Origin: Sphingomonas sp.
GTDB lineage: Bacteria > Pseudomonadota > Alphaproteobacteria > Sphingomonadales > Sphingomonadaceae
Direction: 5' to 3'
Length of the DNA stretch: 64,000 nt
Assembly (NCBI GenBank): GCA_003248865.1
Contig: QFPK01000003.1
Span: 62,001-126,000 of the forward strand
A program made the position numbers and the translations under genes. Positions 8,322 through 16,005 of the stretch are shown in pieces. Within the stretch, counting starts at the first letter, position 1; every line of letters starts with the position of its first letter. Under the pieces are notes generated by a model that saw only the letters and a program-made list of their open reading frames with translations, searched no databases and had not been told where the DNA came from.

Positions 8322-8708
8322 TCAAAGCACCAGCTGCGTCTGCGTCACCAGCGCCACCTGCCGCCCGTCCGCCGTGTCGATCCGGGTCTGCCACACCGAC
8401 AGCGTGCGCCCGATCTTCACCGGGGTCGCTTCCCCACGCACGATGCTGCCCTCCGGCGCCGCGCCCAGAAAATTGGTCTTGCTTTCGATGGTGGTGGTGC
8501 CCTTGGCCCCTTGCGGCAGGGTCAGGAAGGCGCCGATGGCACCCAGCGCATCCGCGAAGGCCATGATCGCGCCGCCGTGCAGGATATGGCCGGCCGTGCA
8601 CAGGTCCGCCCGAACGGTCAGCGTCCCCACCACCCGCTCGGCGGAAGCTTCGCTCATCTCCACCCCCATCAGGCTGGAGAAGGGCATGGAATCGGCCAGG
8701 TTGGCCAT
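8322..8708 (-). CDS. PaaI-type hotdog thioesterase
   Basis: A 128-residue hotdog-fold thioesterase. The helix region GHILHGGAIMAFADALGAIG carries the HGG motif typical of PaaI/YbaW-like acyl-CoA thioesterases, and ESKTNFLGAA matches the following strand. The start at 8708 has AAAGGA a few bases upstream. The UMF1-like transporter ends 11 bases upstream on the same strand, so the two may be co-transcribed. It probably hydrolyses aromatic or medium-chain acyl-CoA; the exact substrate is unknown. Confidence 0.88.
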   Translation of the reverse strand: MANLADSMPFSSLMGVEMSEASAERVVGTLTVRADLCTAGHILHGGAIMAFADALGAIGAFLTLPQGAKGTTTIESKTNFLGAAPEGSIVRGEATPVKIGRTLSVWQTRIDTADGRQVALVTQTQLVL

Positions 8709-8719
8709 GGTTTGTCCTT

Positions 8720-10123
8720 TCAGTCTCGGGCCGGAACCTTCACCGTCAGCAGCAGCGCGAAGCCGGCCGCCAGCAGCCCCAATATGGTCGCGAAGCCGCC
8801 CTGCTGGCTCCCGCTCGCAATCGTGCCCCAGGCCACCAGCATCGGCCCAAGCCACATCGTCGCCGTGCCGGACAGGGCATAGAGCCCGAAGAAGGTGCCC
8901 GCCCGCTCGGGGCGCACCAGCACCGTCATCAGCGTGCGGGAAGAGGCATAGGCGGCCGTGATCGAGATGGCGGAAACGCCTGCGATGGCGATGAAGGCGA
9001 GCTCTGCAGTCGTGTGGAACATCGGCCCTTCGTGCAGCCGCGCCGTCGAAACGGGGAACCACGCCGCCATTCCCGGCCGCGTTCCCAGCAGCGCCACCAG
9101 CGCGGCCGCCGTCACCGCAATCTCAAGCAGCACGGCGTTGCGCGGACCGAGGCGCGAATCCAACCGGCCGGCCAGCAATCCGCCCAGCACCGCGAGGATC
9201 GACAGGGTGATGCCATAGGCCAGCATTTCCAGCGTCTTCCAGCCCATGGTGCCGGCCGCCAGAACGCCCCCGAACAGCAGGATCGCCGTCTTGCCGTCCA
9301 CATACAGCATGCGCGCGGCCAGGAATTTGGCCGCTTCCCGCTCCGTCTTCAGCTCGCGCAGAAGCGCCATCAGATCGGCGAAGCCCTTCCGCACGGCAGC
9401 GCCCAGCTTCTCTCCGGTGGCAGGGGCGTCAGGCACGCCCCACAGGATCAGCGCCAGCCCGATGCCCAGGCTGACGGCCACCAGCGGCCCCGTCAGTCGC
9501 GCGGGTTCGAAGGCCGCCTGATCCACCCCGAACAGCGGCGTGGCGGGAATCCAGCTCCAGTCCACCTGCCCCGGCAGCGAAAAGGCGATCAGCACGAACA
9601 ACAGCATCGCAACCGAGGTGGCATTGCCCAGCGCCAGCCCCAGCCCGGATGTGCGCGAAACCTGCCCCCGCGCCGCCGGCACCAGCAGGGCGTTGTGCAG
9701 CACCTCGCTCCAGGCGAACAGGATGGACTTGCCGGCCACCAGCGCCATCACCATGGCCGGGCTCACCGGCCCGCCCGGCGTCACGAACCAGAAGGCCCAG
9801 AACAGCGGCATCATCCCCAGCACCACCAGCGTCAGCGCCGGTTTGCGCGGCCCCAGCCGGTCCACCACCATGCCCATCAGCGGGGCCGACAGCGCCACCA
9901 CCCAGCCGGCGATCTGCCCGGCCCGCGCCACCAGCGCCTGCCCCTCGACAGGCGTGGCCGCGACCGCCTGCACATAATAGGGCATGAACACATAGATGGT
10001 GATCAGCACGACGCCGGGGTTGCGGAAGCCCTCGAATGCGGCCCAGCACCAGGCCGATCGGGAAAGGGGCGGCGGCGGATTTGCGCCACGCGCCGCCGGT
10101 GCCGCCTGTGCAAGGCTGCTCAA
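8720..10123 (-). CDS. MFS transporter, UMF1/Atg22-like, probable TTG start
   Basis: A membrane carrier of about 467 residues with roughly 12 helices. The segment WAAFEGFRNPGVVLITIYVF is typical of the UMF1 (Atg22-like) group of alphaproteobacteria, and VDRLGPRKPAL is the MFS loop. I chose the TTG at 10123 because GGAGGAG lies ten bases upstream and the protein then begins SSLAQAAPAARG. An ATG at 10186 and a TTG at 10207 in the same frame lack ribosome sites. The divergent DUF6356 gene starts 133 bases away. Substrate unknown; efflux or uptake of a small metabolite. Confidence 0.85.
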   Translation of the reverse strand: MSSLAQAAPAARGANPPPPLSRSAWCWAAFEGFRNPGVVLITIYVFMPYYVQAVAATPVEGQALVARAGQIAGWVVALSAPLMGMVVDRLGPRKPALTLVVLGMMPLFWAFWFVTPGGPVSPAMVMALVAGKSILFAWSEVLHNALLVPAARGQVSRTSGLGLALGNATSVAMLLFVLIAFSLPGQVDWSWIPATPLFGVDQAAFEPARLTGPLVAVSLGIGLALILWGVPDAPATGEKLGAAVRKGFADLMALLRELKTEREAAKFLAARMLYVDGKTAILLFGGVLAAGTMGWKTLEMLAYGITLSILAVLGGLLAGRLDSRLGPRNAVLLEIAVTAAALVALLGTRPGMAAWFPVSTARLHEGPMFHTTAELAFIAIAGVSAISITAAYASSRTLMTVLVRPERAGTFFGLYALSGTATMWLGPMLVAWGTIASGSQQGGFATILGLLAAGFALLLTVKVPARD

Positions 10124-10256
10124 GATTCTCTCTCCTCCACCCTCGCGGAGGCTCGGCTTGTCCCGCCGTTCCGGCAACCCCTTCATTGCAACGGGTGCGG
10201 GGTTCAACTTTCATCCCGTTTGGGGCACTATCGCCACGCCGCCAGAAGGAGTGCCC

Positions 10257-10514
10257 ATGTTCCGCCGCCTGTTCGTCGACCACCCGGCTTCCGTGAACGA
10301 AAGCTATTTCGAACATATGGCGATGGCCGGCAGCTTCGGCTGGGCGCTCATGAAGGCGAGCGCCGCCTGTTTCCTTCACGCCCTGATCCCAGGCGTCTGC
10401 GAGCGCACCGGCAGCCGAATCATCATCAGCCTGCATGGCCGCATGGTGACGAACCGGGTGAAGACACCCGCGACGGAGGACGATGCGTTCATCTGGATGG
10501 CCGCCAACATCTGA
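10257..10514 (+). CDS. Small membrane-associated protein, DUF6356 family
   Basis: An 85-residue protein beginning MFRRLFVDHPASVNESY, a signature of the DUF6356 family found in sphingomonads and relatives. It has one hydrophobic stretch with two cysteines (ASAACFLHALIPGVCERTGS) and a conserved SLHGRMVTNR region. GGAG lies five bases before the ATG. No function has been established for the family. It is divergent from the UMF1-like transporter and convergent with rlmE. Confidence 0.8.
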   Translation: MFRRLFVDHPASVNESYFEHMAMAGSFGWALMKASAACFLHALIPGVCERTGSRIIISLHGRMVTNRVKTPATEDDAFIWMAANI

Positions 10515-10553
10515 GCCGATTTCGCGGGCAGTGTTTTCCCTGCGATCCAGCGC

Positions 10554-11252
10554 CTAACCGTCTGCCTTGCGCCCCATGGCTACGAGATAGGTCTCGCTCG
10601 ATTCCTTCCGGCTCGCCGGCGGCTTCGCATGGCGAACGCTGTCGAACCGACGTTTCAGTTCCGCGACCAGCGGGCCTTCGGCGCCGCCGCCCAGCACCTT
10701 CGCCACGAAGGTGCCACCCGGCCGCAGGATGCGCACAGCGAAGTCGGCGGCGGCTTCCACCAGCGCCATGGTGCGCAGATGATCCGTGGGCGGGTGCCCA
10801 ACGGTGTTGGCCGCCATGTCGGACATCACCAGGTCCGCCGGCCCACCCATCAACTCGATCAGTCGATCATCCATGCCGTCGGCCAGGAAATCGCCCTGCA
10901 CGAAGGTCAGACCTGCAAGCGGCTCGATTTCCAGGAGGTCGATGCCCACAACAATTGCCTTCGGTCGCCGCTTCAGCAGAACCTGGCTCCAGCTGCCGGG
11001 CGCCACGCCAAGGTCAACAACCCGGTCTGCGCCCTGCAGCAGATTGAAGCGCTCATCCAGTTCGATCAGCTTGTAGGCCGCGCGCGCGCGCCAGCCTTCC
11101 AGTTGGGCGCGTTTCACATAAGGGTCGTTCAGCTGTCGTTCCAGCCAGCGCGCGGAACTGTTGCTGCGCCCGCGCCGGGATTTCAGCCGGGTCCGCCCGC
11201 CAAGGGATCGCCCCCCGGTGCGGCCGCTGCCGCCTCCGCCACGGCCGTTCAT
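10554..11252 (-). CDS. rlmE: 23S rRNA (uridine-2'-O)-methyltransferase RlmE (FtsJ/RrmJ)
   Basis: A 232-residue SAM-dependent methyltransferase for U2552 of 23S rRNA. The SAM site DLGVAPGSWSQV and the Lys-Asp-Lys-Glu catalytic set are visible: Lys in RARAAYKLIE, Asp in MSDMAANTVGH, Lys in FVAKVL and Glu in SSETYLVA. The N-terminus is basic and glycine/arginine-rich, consistent with rRNA binding. Its ATG overlaps the Ppx/GppA stop by four bases (ATGA), so the two are co-translated. Confidence 0.95.
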   Translation of the reverse strand: MNGRGGGGSGRTGGRSLGGRTRLKSRRGRSNSSARWLERQLNDPYVKRAQLEGWRARAAYKLIELDERFNLLQGADRVVDLGVAPGSWSQVLLKRRPKAIVVGIDLLEIEPLAGLTFVQGDFLADGMDDRLIELMGGPADLVMSDMAANTVGHPPTDHLRTMALVEAAADFAVRILRPGGTFVAKVLGGGAEGPLVAELKRRFDSVRHAKPPASRKESSETYLVAMGRKADG

Positions 11253-12466
11253 GGCCGCGCCATCCGGTCGCTGTCGTCCCGGGCGGGGGTCCCCCGGCTG
11301 CCGTCGCGGCTGATCATTTTGTAGCGGTCTTCGCGGGCCATCATACTCCTCAATATGCCTTCGCGGATGCCCCGGTCGGCCACCCGCAGCTGCGGCCCGC
11401 TGCCCAGGTCGATCAGGGCTTCCAGAATTGCCGCGCCCGCCACCACCAGATCGGCGCGGTCGGTACCGATGCCGGGGATCAGAGCCCGTTCGTCCGGCGC
11501 CTTCACGGCAAGATCATGGCTCAGCGCCACCAGTTCGCTGGTCAGCGCCAGCGACCCGTCAACCTGGCGCCGGTCATATTGCGGCAGCCCCATGTTCAGG
11601 CTGGCGAGCGTCGTCACCGTGCCGGATGCGCCCAGCAACTGCACCTCGCCCTTCAGCCGCGCCTTCAGCGGCGCCAGATGCTCGGAGACGCGCGCCTTCA
11701 TCCGCTGATATGCCTCCAGCCGCCGGGTGGGGCTTCCGGCATCCAACGGCTCGGTCTCACCCAGAGAGACGACGCCCCAGGGCACGCTGATCCAGCAGTC
11801 CATGCGAATGGAGGGCTTCTGGTTCCGAGCTCCGTTCACCCGTTCCAGCAACACGACTTCGGTGGATCCGCCGCCAATGTCGAACACCAATGTGCGCCGC
11901 GCCTTGGGATCGATCAGAGTCTGGCAGCCCAACACCGCCAGCCGGGCCTCTTCCGCCGGGGTGATCACGTCCAGCGCAAGGCCGGTCTCTTCATAAACCC
12001 GCCGCACGAACTCGGCCCCATTTTCAGCGCGCCGACAGGCTTCCGTGGCCACGCTGCGCACCTGTGTCACACCGCGCCGCTGCAGCTTTTCAGCACAGGC
12101 CGCCAGTGCTGCAACCGCCCGATCCATTGCGGCATCCGATAGACGACCGGACTGCAACAGCCCTTCGCCAAGCCGCACGATGCGGGAAAAGGCGTCGATC
12201 ACCTGAAACTCGCCTTCGCCGGCCGGGCCAGATACCCGCCGCGCAATCAGAAGGCGGCAATTGTTGGTCCCCAGGTCCAGTGCCGCAAATGGTCCGCGCG
12301 GGACGCTGCCGGGTTTTTGGTCCTGTTCCCGAAGGATTCGCCGGTCAGTGCCGGCAACCTTCTGCTCGGCCGGCATCCTGCCGGTTCGCGGGGGTTCCCC
12401 GCCAATGGCGCCTTTGCCGGCGCCTGCGCCGGGCATGGCCCCGGCCCGCATATCCGCCATCGTCAT
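11249..12466 (-). CDS. Ppx/GppA family exopolyphosphatase or guanosine pentaphosphatase
   Basis: A 405-residue member of the actin-like ASKHA phosphatase family. The N-terminal 55 residues are low complexity (Gly, Ala, Pro, Arg). The phosphate-binding loop FAALDLGTNNCRLL follows, then RSVATEACRRA and VFDIGGGSTEVVL, the adenosine/phosphate motifs. It lacks the C-terminal HD domain of long Ppx proteins. The start could be 12466 or the second ATG at 12460, which has better spacing to AGGA. It is coupled to rlmE by an ATGA overlap. It probably hydrolyses polyphosphate or pppGpp. Confidence 0.9.
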   Translation of the reverse strand: MTMADMRAGAMPGAGAGKGAIGGEPPRTGRMPAEQKVAGTDRRILREQDQKPGSVPRGPFAALDLGTNNCRLLIARRVSGPAGEGEFQVIDAFSRIVRLGEGLLQSGRLSDAAMDRAVAALAACAEKLQRRGVTQVRSVATEACRRAENGAEFVRRVYEETGLALDVITPAEEARLAVLGCQTLIDPKARRTLVFDIGGGSTEVVLLERVNGARNQKPSIRMDCWISVPWGVVSLGETEPLDAGSPTRRLEAYQRMKARVSEHLAPLKARLKGEVQLLGASGTVTTLASLNMGLPQYDRRQVDGSLALTSELVALSHDLAVKAPDERALIPGIGTDRADLVVAGAAILEALIDLGSGPQLRVADRGIREGILRSMMAREDRYKMISRDGSRGTPARDDSDRMARP

Positions 12467-12677
12467 CGTCCTGTCCCGCCGGAAGCCGGATAGGCTTCAG
12501 GCACTTGAGGCCAAGCTAGCACGAGAATGGGGATTAACAAGGTATGGATTGCCGGGGCGTCGATAACGGGCGGCCGCCGGATTGCGCCGATTACGGGAAG
12601 CATCAGCAGCCCATTGCATCGGTCCCAACTCGTCGGTATAGGCCCGGCTTCCCAAGGCCTGGGCCCTCGGCGAGAAC

Positions 12678-12753
12678 GGGGACGTAGCTCAGATGGGAGA
12701 GCGCAGCAATCGCACTGCTGAGGTCAGGGGTTCGATCCCCCTCGTCTCCACCA
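12678..12753 (+). tRNA. tRNA-Ala (anticodon CGC)
   Basis: A 76-nt tRNA with encoded CCA. The acceptor stem GGGGACG/CGTCTCC contains the G3-U70 wobble pair that identifies alanine tRNA. D-stem GCTC/GAGC, anticodon stem CAGCA/TGCTG with loop ATCGCAC (anticodon CGC at 12711-12713, reading GCG), T-stem AGGGG/CCCCT with TTCGATC. Discriminator base is A. I see no att-site duplication nearby. Confidence 0.97.
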
Positions 12754-12813
12754 GGCCTTCATCCCGCCCCTGAAACCCTCGCCTCGAAGGCCAAGGCCTG
12801 CGGCCAATTCAGG

Positions 12814-13131
12814 CTATTCGCACCCGACACCGTCGCCGTCCCGATCCAGATGGGCGCCATATCCGGGCTGCCCCCTTCGGACCGGCGCAGCGCCCGCCGC
12901 GCGTGCCTCGGCACAACTGCGGAAGGCACGGCCTCCAGTCCCCACCGCGCCCAGAAGATTCCGCGTGTCCGATGACCGGCCAGACGAACTGCCGCCACCC
13001 CGATGGCAGTGGTAGTCACCTGTTTTCCGATTGTTATGGCAACCCTCGGCGTTCAGACCGCCCGGATGGGCCTGAACCGGAGGACCGGCCGAAAACAGGA
13101 CAGCGACAAGCACGGTACGCAACGCAAACAC
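12814..13131 (-). CDS. Secreted Excalibur-domain protein
   Basis: A 105-residue exported protein with a GTG start that has GGAGG six bases upstream. The signal peptide is about 21 residues, ending VQAHPG. After it comes a His/Cys motif (GCHNNRKTGDYHCHR). The C-terminus is an Excalibur repeat, FRSCAEARAAGAAPVRRG then DRDGDGVGCE, a calcium-binding loop closed by a cysteine pair. Such proteins are extracytoplasmic and some are linked to nucleases or the cell wall; no activity is proven for this one. The AT-rich stretch at 13143-13169 upstream includes TTGACA on the minus strand and is probably its promoter. Confidence 0.85.
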   Translation of the reverse strand: MFALRTVLVAVLFSAGPPVQAHPGGLNAEGCHNNRKTGDYHCHRGGGSSSGRSSDTRNLLGAVGTGGRAFRSCAEARAAGAAPVRRGQPGYGAHLDRDGDGVGCE

Positions 13132-13215
13132 GAACAGCCTCCCATATAATTGTCATTATTCATGTCAATATATCAGACAGGCCGGCAGGTCCAGCTGAAC
13201 GCTCCGGGCGACCTC

Positions 13216-13521
13216 TCACCCGTCCAGCAACCCCTCCGGCACCACGGCCAGCCCCTTCACCCGCACCCGCTTGAAGCGCGCGAACCCGCCGGACACCAGC
13301 TCCACATCCCGCCGCGCAACACCGAACTGGCCCGCCAGAAAACCCAGCAGCCGCTCGGTTGCCTTGCCGTCTTCCGGCGGTGCCGCCACATCCACCTGCA
13401 GCAACCCGCCCTTCATGCCGCGAATGCGGTCCACCCGCGCGCCCGGGCGGGCCTTCACATTCAGCAGCAGGTCGCCGCCTTCCACACGAACGGCGTCGCC
13501 ATAAGGGCCATCGTCGCTCAC
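13216..13521 (-). CDS. YggU/DUF167 family protein
   Basis: A 101-residue DUF167 protein. The characteristic parts are LLLNVKARPGARVDRI, LLQVDVAAPPEDGKATERLLGF and the following FGVARRDVELVSG. Its GTG start overlaps the tesB stop (GTGA), so it is translationally coupled to tesB. The family has a known fold but no settled function. The longer open frame extending upstream of the GTG is inside tesB and is not coding. Confidence 0.85.
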   Translation of the reverse strand: MSDDGPYGDAVRVEGGDLLLNVKARPGARVDRIRGMKGGLLQVDVAAPPEDGKATERLLGFLAGQFGVARRDVELVSGGFARFKRVRVKGLAVVPEGLLDG

Positions 13522-14429
13522 CCCTCGCGGATCCTCAGCAGCGCCTCCTGCGCGGTGCTCGCCACCAGCGTGCCGTCCTCCGCATAGATCAGCGCCCGGG
13601 AAAGCCCCCGCCCCGCTTGCGCAGATGGGCTCTCGCAGGCGAACAGCAGCCATTCCTCCGCCTTTGCGGGGCGATGGAACCACATCGCATGGTCCAGGCT
13701 CGCCATGAAAAGCGTGGGGCTGGGCATGGGCCAGGTGTGGGGCAGGGCCGCCGTTCCCGCCAGCCAGTAATCCGACAGATAGGCCAGCAGCCCCGCCTGC
13801 TCGGCCGGCCCCGCGCCGGCTCCGCTGGGCAGCCGCATCCAGATCGCCCGCTTCGCCGGCCGGTCCGGCTGCTGCAGGAAGCTCAGCGGATCGGCCGGCT
13901 TCACCTCGATCGTGCCGTCCTGCCCGCGCCAGCGGTGGCGCACCCAGTCCGGCACGCCCGGCATGGTGTCGGCCAGTTCGGGCAGCGTCAGCAGCTCGTC
14001 CGGGCGGGCCACGCCCTCGGGCAGCCCCGCCTGATGCACATAGCCCGGCTCATCGGCATGGAACCCGCACTCCATATGGAAGATGGGCTCGCCCTCCTGC
14101 ACGGCCACCACCCGCCGCGTCGAAAACCGCCCGCCGTCGCGGGTGCGGTCCACCTGATAGATTGCGGGCGCATGCGCACGCCCGGCGCGCAGGAAATAAC
14201 CGTGCAGCGAATGCACGCCGCGCCCATCTCCAACAGTCGCGATCGCGGCCATCAGCGCCTGCGCCAGCACCTGCCCGCCAAACAGCGCGTCATTGGCGTT
14301 GCGCTGGTTCAGCCGGTTGCGGAACAGGTCACGGTCCAGCCGCTCCAGCGCCAGCAACGCGCGCGCGTCCTGCCCATCCCAATCCAAAGTTTCGTCCAAC
14401 TCGAACCCCCGAAAAATCTGTGGCGACAC
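13518..14429 (-). CDS. tesB: Acyl-CoA thioesterase II (TesB)
   Basis: A 303-residue double-hotdog thioesterase that hydrolyses medium- to long-chain acyl-CoA. The first hotdog domain contains FGGQVLAQALMAA and VHSLHGYFLRAG; the second contains LDHAMWFHRP, with the catalytic aspartate, and STAQEALLRIRE, with the glutamine. Length matches E. coli TesB (286) with a small extension. The start is a GTG at 14429 with an AGGAAGG-like site upstream. It is divergent from the Nudix gene with only 31 bases between the starts, so the promoters must overlap. Confidence 0.94.
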   Translation of the reverse strand: MSPQIFRGFELDETLDWDGQDARALLALERLDRDLFRNRLNQRNANDALFGGQVLAQALMAAIATVGDGRGVHSLHGYFLRAGRAHAPAIYQVDRTRDGGRFSTRRVVAVQEGEPIFHMECGFHADEPGYVHQAGLPEGVARPDELLTLPELADTMPGVPDWVRHRWRGQDGTIEVKPADPLSFLQQPDRPAKRAIWMRLPSGAGAGPAEQAGLLAYLSDYWLAGTAALPHTWPMPSPTLFMASLDHAMWFHRPAKAEEWLLFACESPSAQAGRGLSRALIYAEDGTLVASTAQEALLRIREG

Positions 14430-14460
14430 CAGCCGCAGCCCTTCCTACAAGTTGCAGGCA

Positions 14461-15219
14461 ATGACCAGTCCAGACCCATCCGGCGCCATCGCCGCCGCCA
14501 CCGTCATCATCGTGCGCGACGGCGCCGAGGGGCTCGAGATCCTCGCCATCGAACGTGCCAAGGGCATGGGGTTCGCAGGCGGCGCCGTCGCCTTTCCCGG
14601 CGGCAAGGTCGATCCGGCAGACCAGCTGGCCGCAGCCGCGCTCGCCGGCTTTGCAGAGCTTGCCATGGAAGACGCCCACGCCCGCGTGGCCGCCGCGCGC
14701 GAAGCCTTTGAGGAATGCGGCATCCTGCTGTCCGCAGGCCCCCCGGTCGATGCCGCCACCCGCAGCCGCCTGCGTCCCGCGTCAGACAGTCACACCATCG
14801 GCTTCGCGGATCTGCTGGCGGAAATCGGCCACAGCCTCGACGTTGCGTCGCTCCGGCCCTTCGCCCGCTGGGTGCCGCCGATGGGGCTGCACAAGAGATT
14901 TGACACTCACTTTTTCATCGCAGCCTTGCCTGACGGCGAAGTGATGACGGCGGATGGCCATGAGGCTGTGCATGCACGCTGGGTGTCACCGGCGTTGCTG
15001 TTGCAAGAAGCGGACTCAGGCGGCATCAGCCTGCTGTTTCCAACCCGCTGCAACATTGCCCGTCTCGCCAGTTTCGCAACCGTTGCGGCGCTGTTGGCGG
15101 ATGAAACGCCCCCGCCGTTCATCCAGCCTGAAATCTCGGCAGACGGCTGGCTCACGATTCCGCAGGACGTCGGTTATCCATATACACGGGAACGTATCGA
15201 ACTGGTGCGTCGGGAATAG
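14461..15219 (+). CDS. NUDT19-like Nudix hydrolase
   Basis: A 252-residue Nudix hydrolase. The Nudix box is split: FPGGKVDPAD is followed by about 30 residues before REAFEECGILL. This insertion is the hallmark of the NUDT19/RP2p type, whose animal members cleave CoA and acyl-CoA diphosphate bonds. RFDTHFFIAALPDG follows. A CoA-related substrate would fit the divergent acyl-CoA thioesterase tesB, but that is inference. The start is the ATG at 14461; the ribosome site is weak. Confidence 0.85.
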   Translation: MTSPDPSGAIAAATVIIVRDGAEGLEILAIERAKGMGFAGGAVAFPGGKVDPADQLAAAALAGFAELAMEDAHARVAAAREAFEECGILLSAGPPVDAATRSRLRPASDSHTIGFADLLAEIGHSLDVASLRPFARWVPPMGLHKRFDTHFFIAALPDGEVMTADGHEAVHARWVSPALLLQEADSGGISLLFPTRCNIARLASFATVAALLADETPPPFIQPEISADGWLTIPQDVGYPYTRERIELVRRE

Positions 15220-15226
15220 CCCTTAT

Positions 15227-15856
15227 CTACGCCGTCCGCTTGCTGCGCGCCGCCATTCCGACCAGCCCGAAGCCCACGAGCATCATTGCCCACGCTGCCG
15301 GTTCGGGGGCCGGTTCATAGGGGGCAAGCCCCACCTGCTCGGCGATGAAGCGGGCATCATCATAATCATTGTCGCCGCCGCCCTGCATGTCCTCGAAGCC
15401 GATGGCCGCATATTGTGTGCGCGCGAACCATTTGCCGCCGATGCGATTCCCGCCCCCATAGGTGCCAGCATAGAGATGGTTCAGCCCATCGGGATTCAGC
15501 GACGAAACCGAGGAATAGGTCAGCCCGGTATTCTCCACGTCCAGATAGAAGATGATGCTGGATCCGGCCTCCACGAAGCCATAGTTCCAGGTCGTGCCCC
15601 TGGCCACCTTGTTGCTCAGCCCCAACCCCAGGTCGATGCCGTTCACGATCACGCCCAGGTAGCTTTTGTAATTGGCCGCGCCGCCCATGAAGCTGATCAG
15701 CAGGTCGCCGTCCGTCAGCTTCTCGAAGCTGTAGCTCTGGGTGATCGCCACCCCAGGATTGCTGTAGATCATGCCCGCCGCCTGCGCAGGCGGTGCGGCC
15801 AGCGATGTCGCCGCCAAAGCCATGCCCAGTCCGATTGCAGCTGACCGCTTGCTCAT
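15227..15856 (-). CDS. PEPxxWA-CTERM sorted surface protein with DUF4114-like domain
   Basis: A 209-residue exported protein. The signal peptide ends at about residue 26 (PAQAAG). The mature region is rich in Gly, Ser, Tyr and Asn, and FEDMQGGGDNDYDDARF resembles the acidic DUF4114 motif. The C-terminus is a sorting signal: PEPAAWAMMLVGFGLVG, then a basic tail (AARSKRTA). Such proteins are processed by exosortase-type enzymes and found with exopolysaccharide; no exosortase is in this window. GGAG lies upstream of the ATG. A 14-bp palindrome at 15927-15940 is in the promoter region. Confidence 0.88.
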   Translation of the reverse strand: MSKRSAAIGLGMALAATSLAAPPAQAAGMIYSNPGVAITQSYSFEKLTDGDLLISFMGGAANYKSYLGVIVNGIDLGLGLSNKVARGTTWNYGFVEAGSSIIFYLDVENTGLTYSSVSSLNPDGLNHLYAGTYGGGNRIGGKWFARTQYAAIGFEDMQGGGDNDYDDARFIAEQVGLAPYEPAPEPAAWAMMLVGFGLVGMAARSKRTA

Positions 15857-15926
15857 CTTCTGTCTCCGTCTGTCAAGACGACCCGCTGCAGTGCAGCAAG
15901 AAGCATGCCGAACGGGGTTAACGGGC

Positions 15927-15940
15927 TAACCAATTGGTTA
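15927..15940. promoter_or_regulatory. 14-bp palindrome upstream of the PEP-CTERM gene
   Basis: TAACCAATTGGTTA is a perfect palindrome about 70 bases upstream of the PEP-CTERM start, within an otherwise AT-richer 149-bp gap. A related GGTTAAC lies just left of it. It could be an operator or part of a promoter; no cognate regulator is visible. Confidence 0.4.
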
Positions 15941-16005
15941 ATAAGTCCTCTTTCGTGCAAAGTTTCGGCAGTCCCTAGGCCAGACTGTCAAAAAGACTTA
16001 CAGCC

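Noticed and set aside
9014..11047. A 677-codon open frame on the plus strand across the UMF1-like gene and rlmE
   Set aside because: It is antisense to two clear genes and has no ribosome site or domain.
12678..13200. tRNA-Ala as an integration site with an adjacent island
   Set aside because: No integrase, no duplicated tRNA 3' end and no change in coding style were seen downstream.
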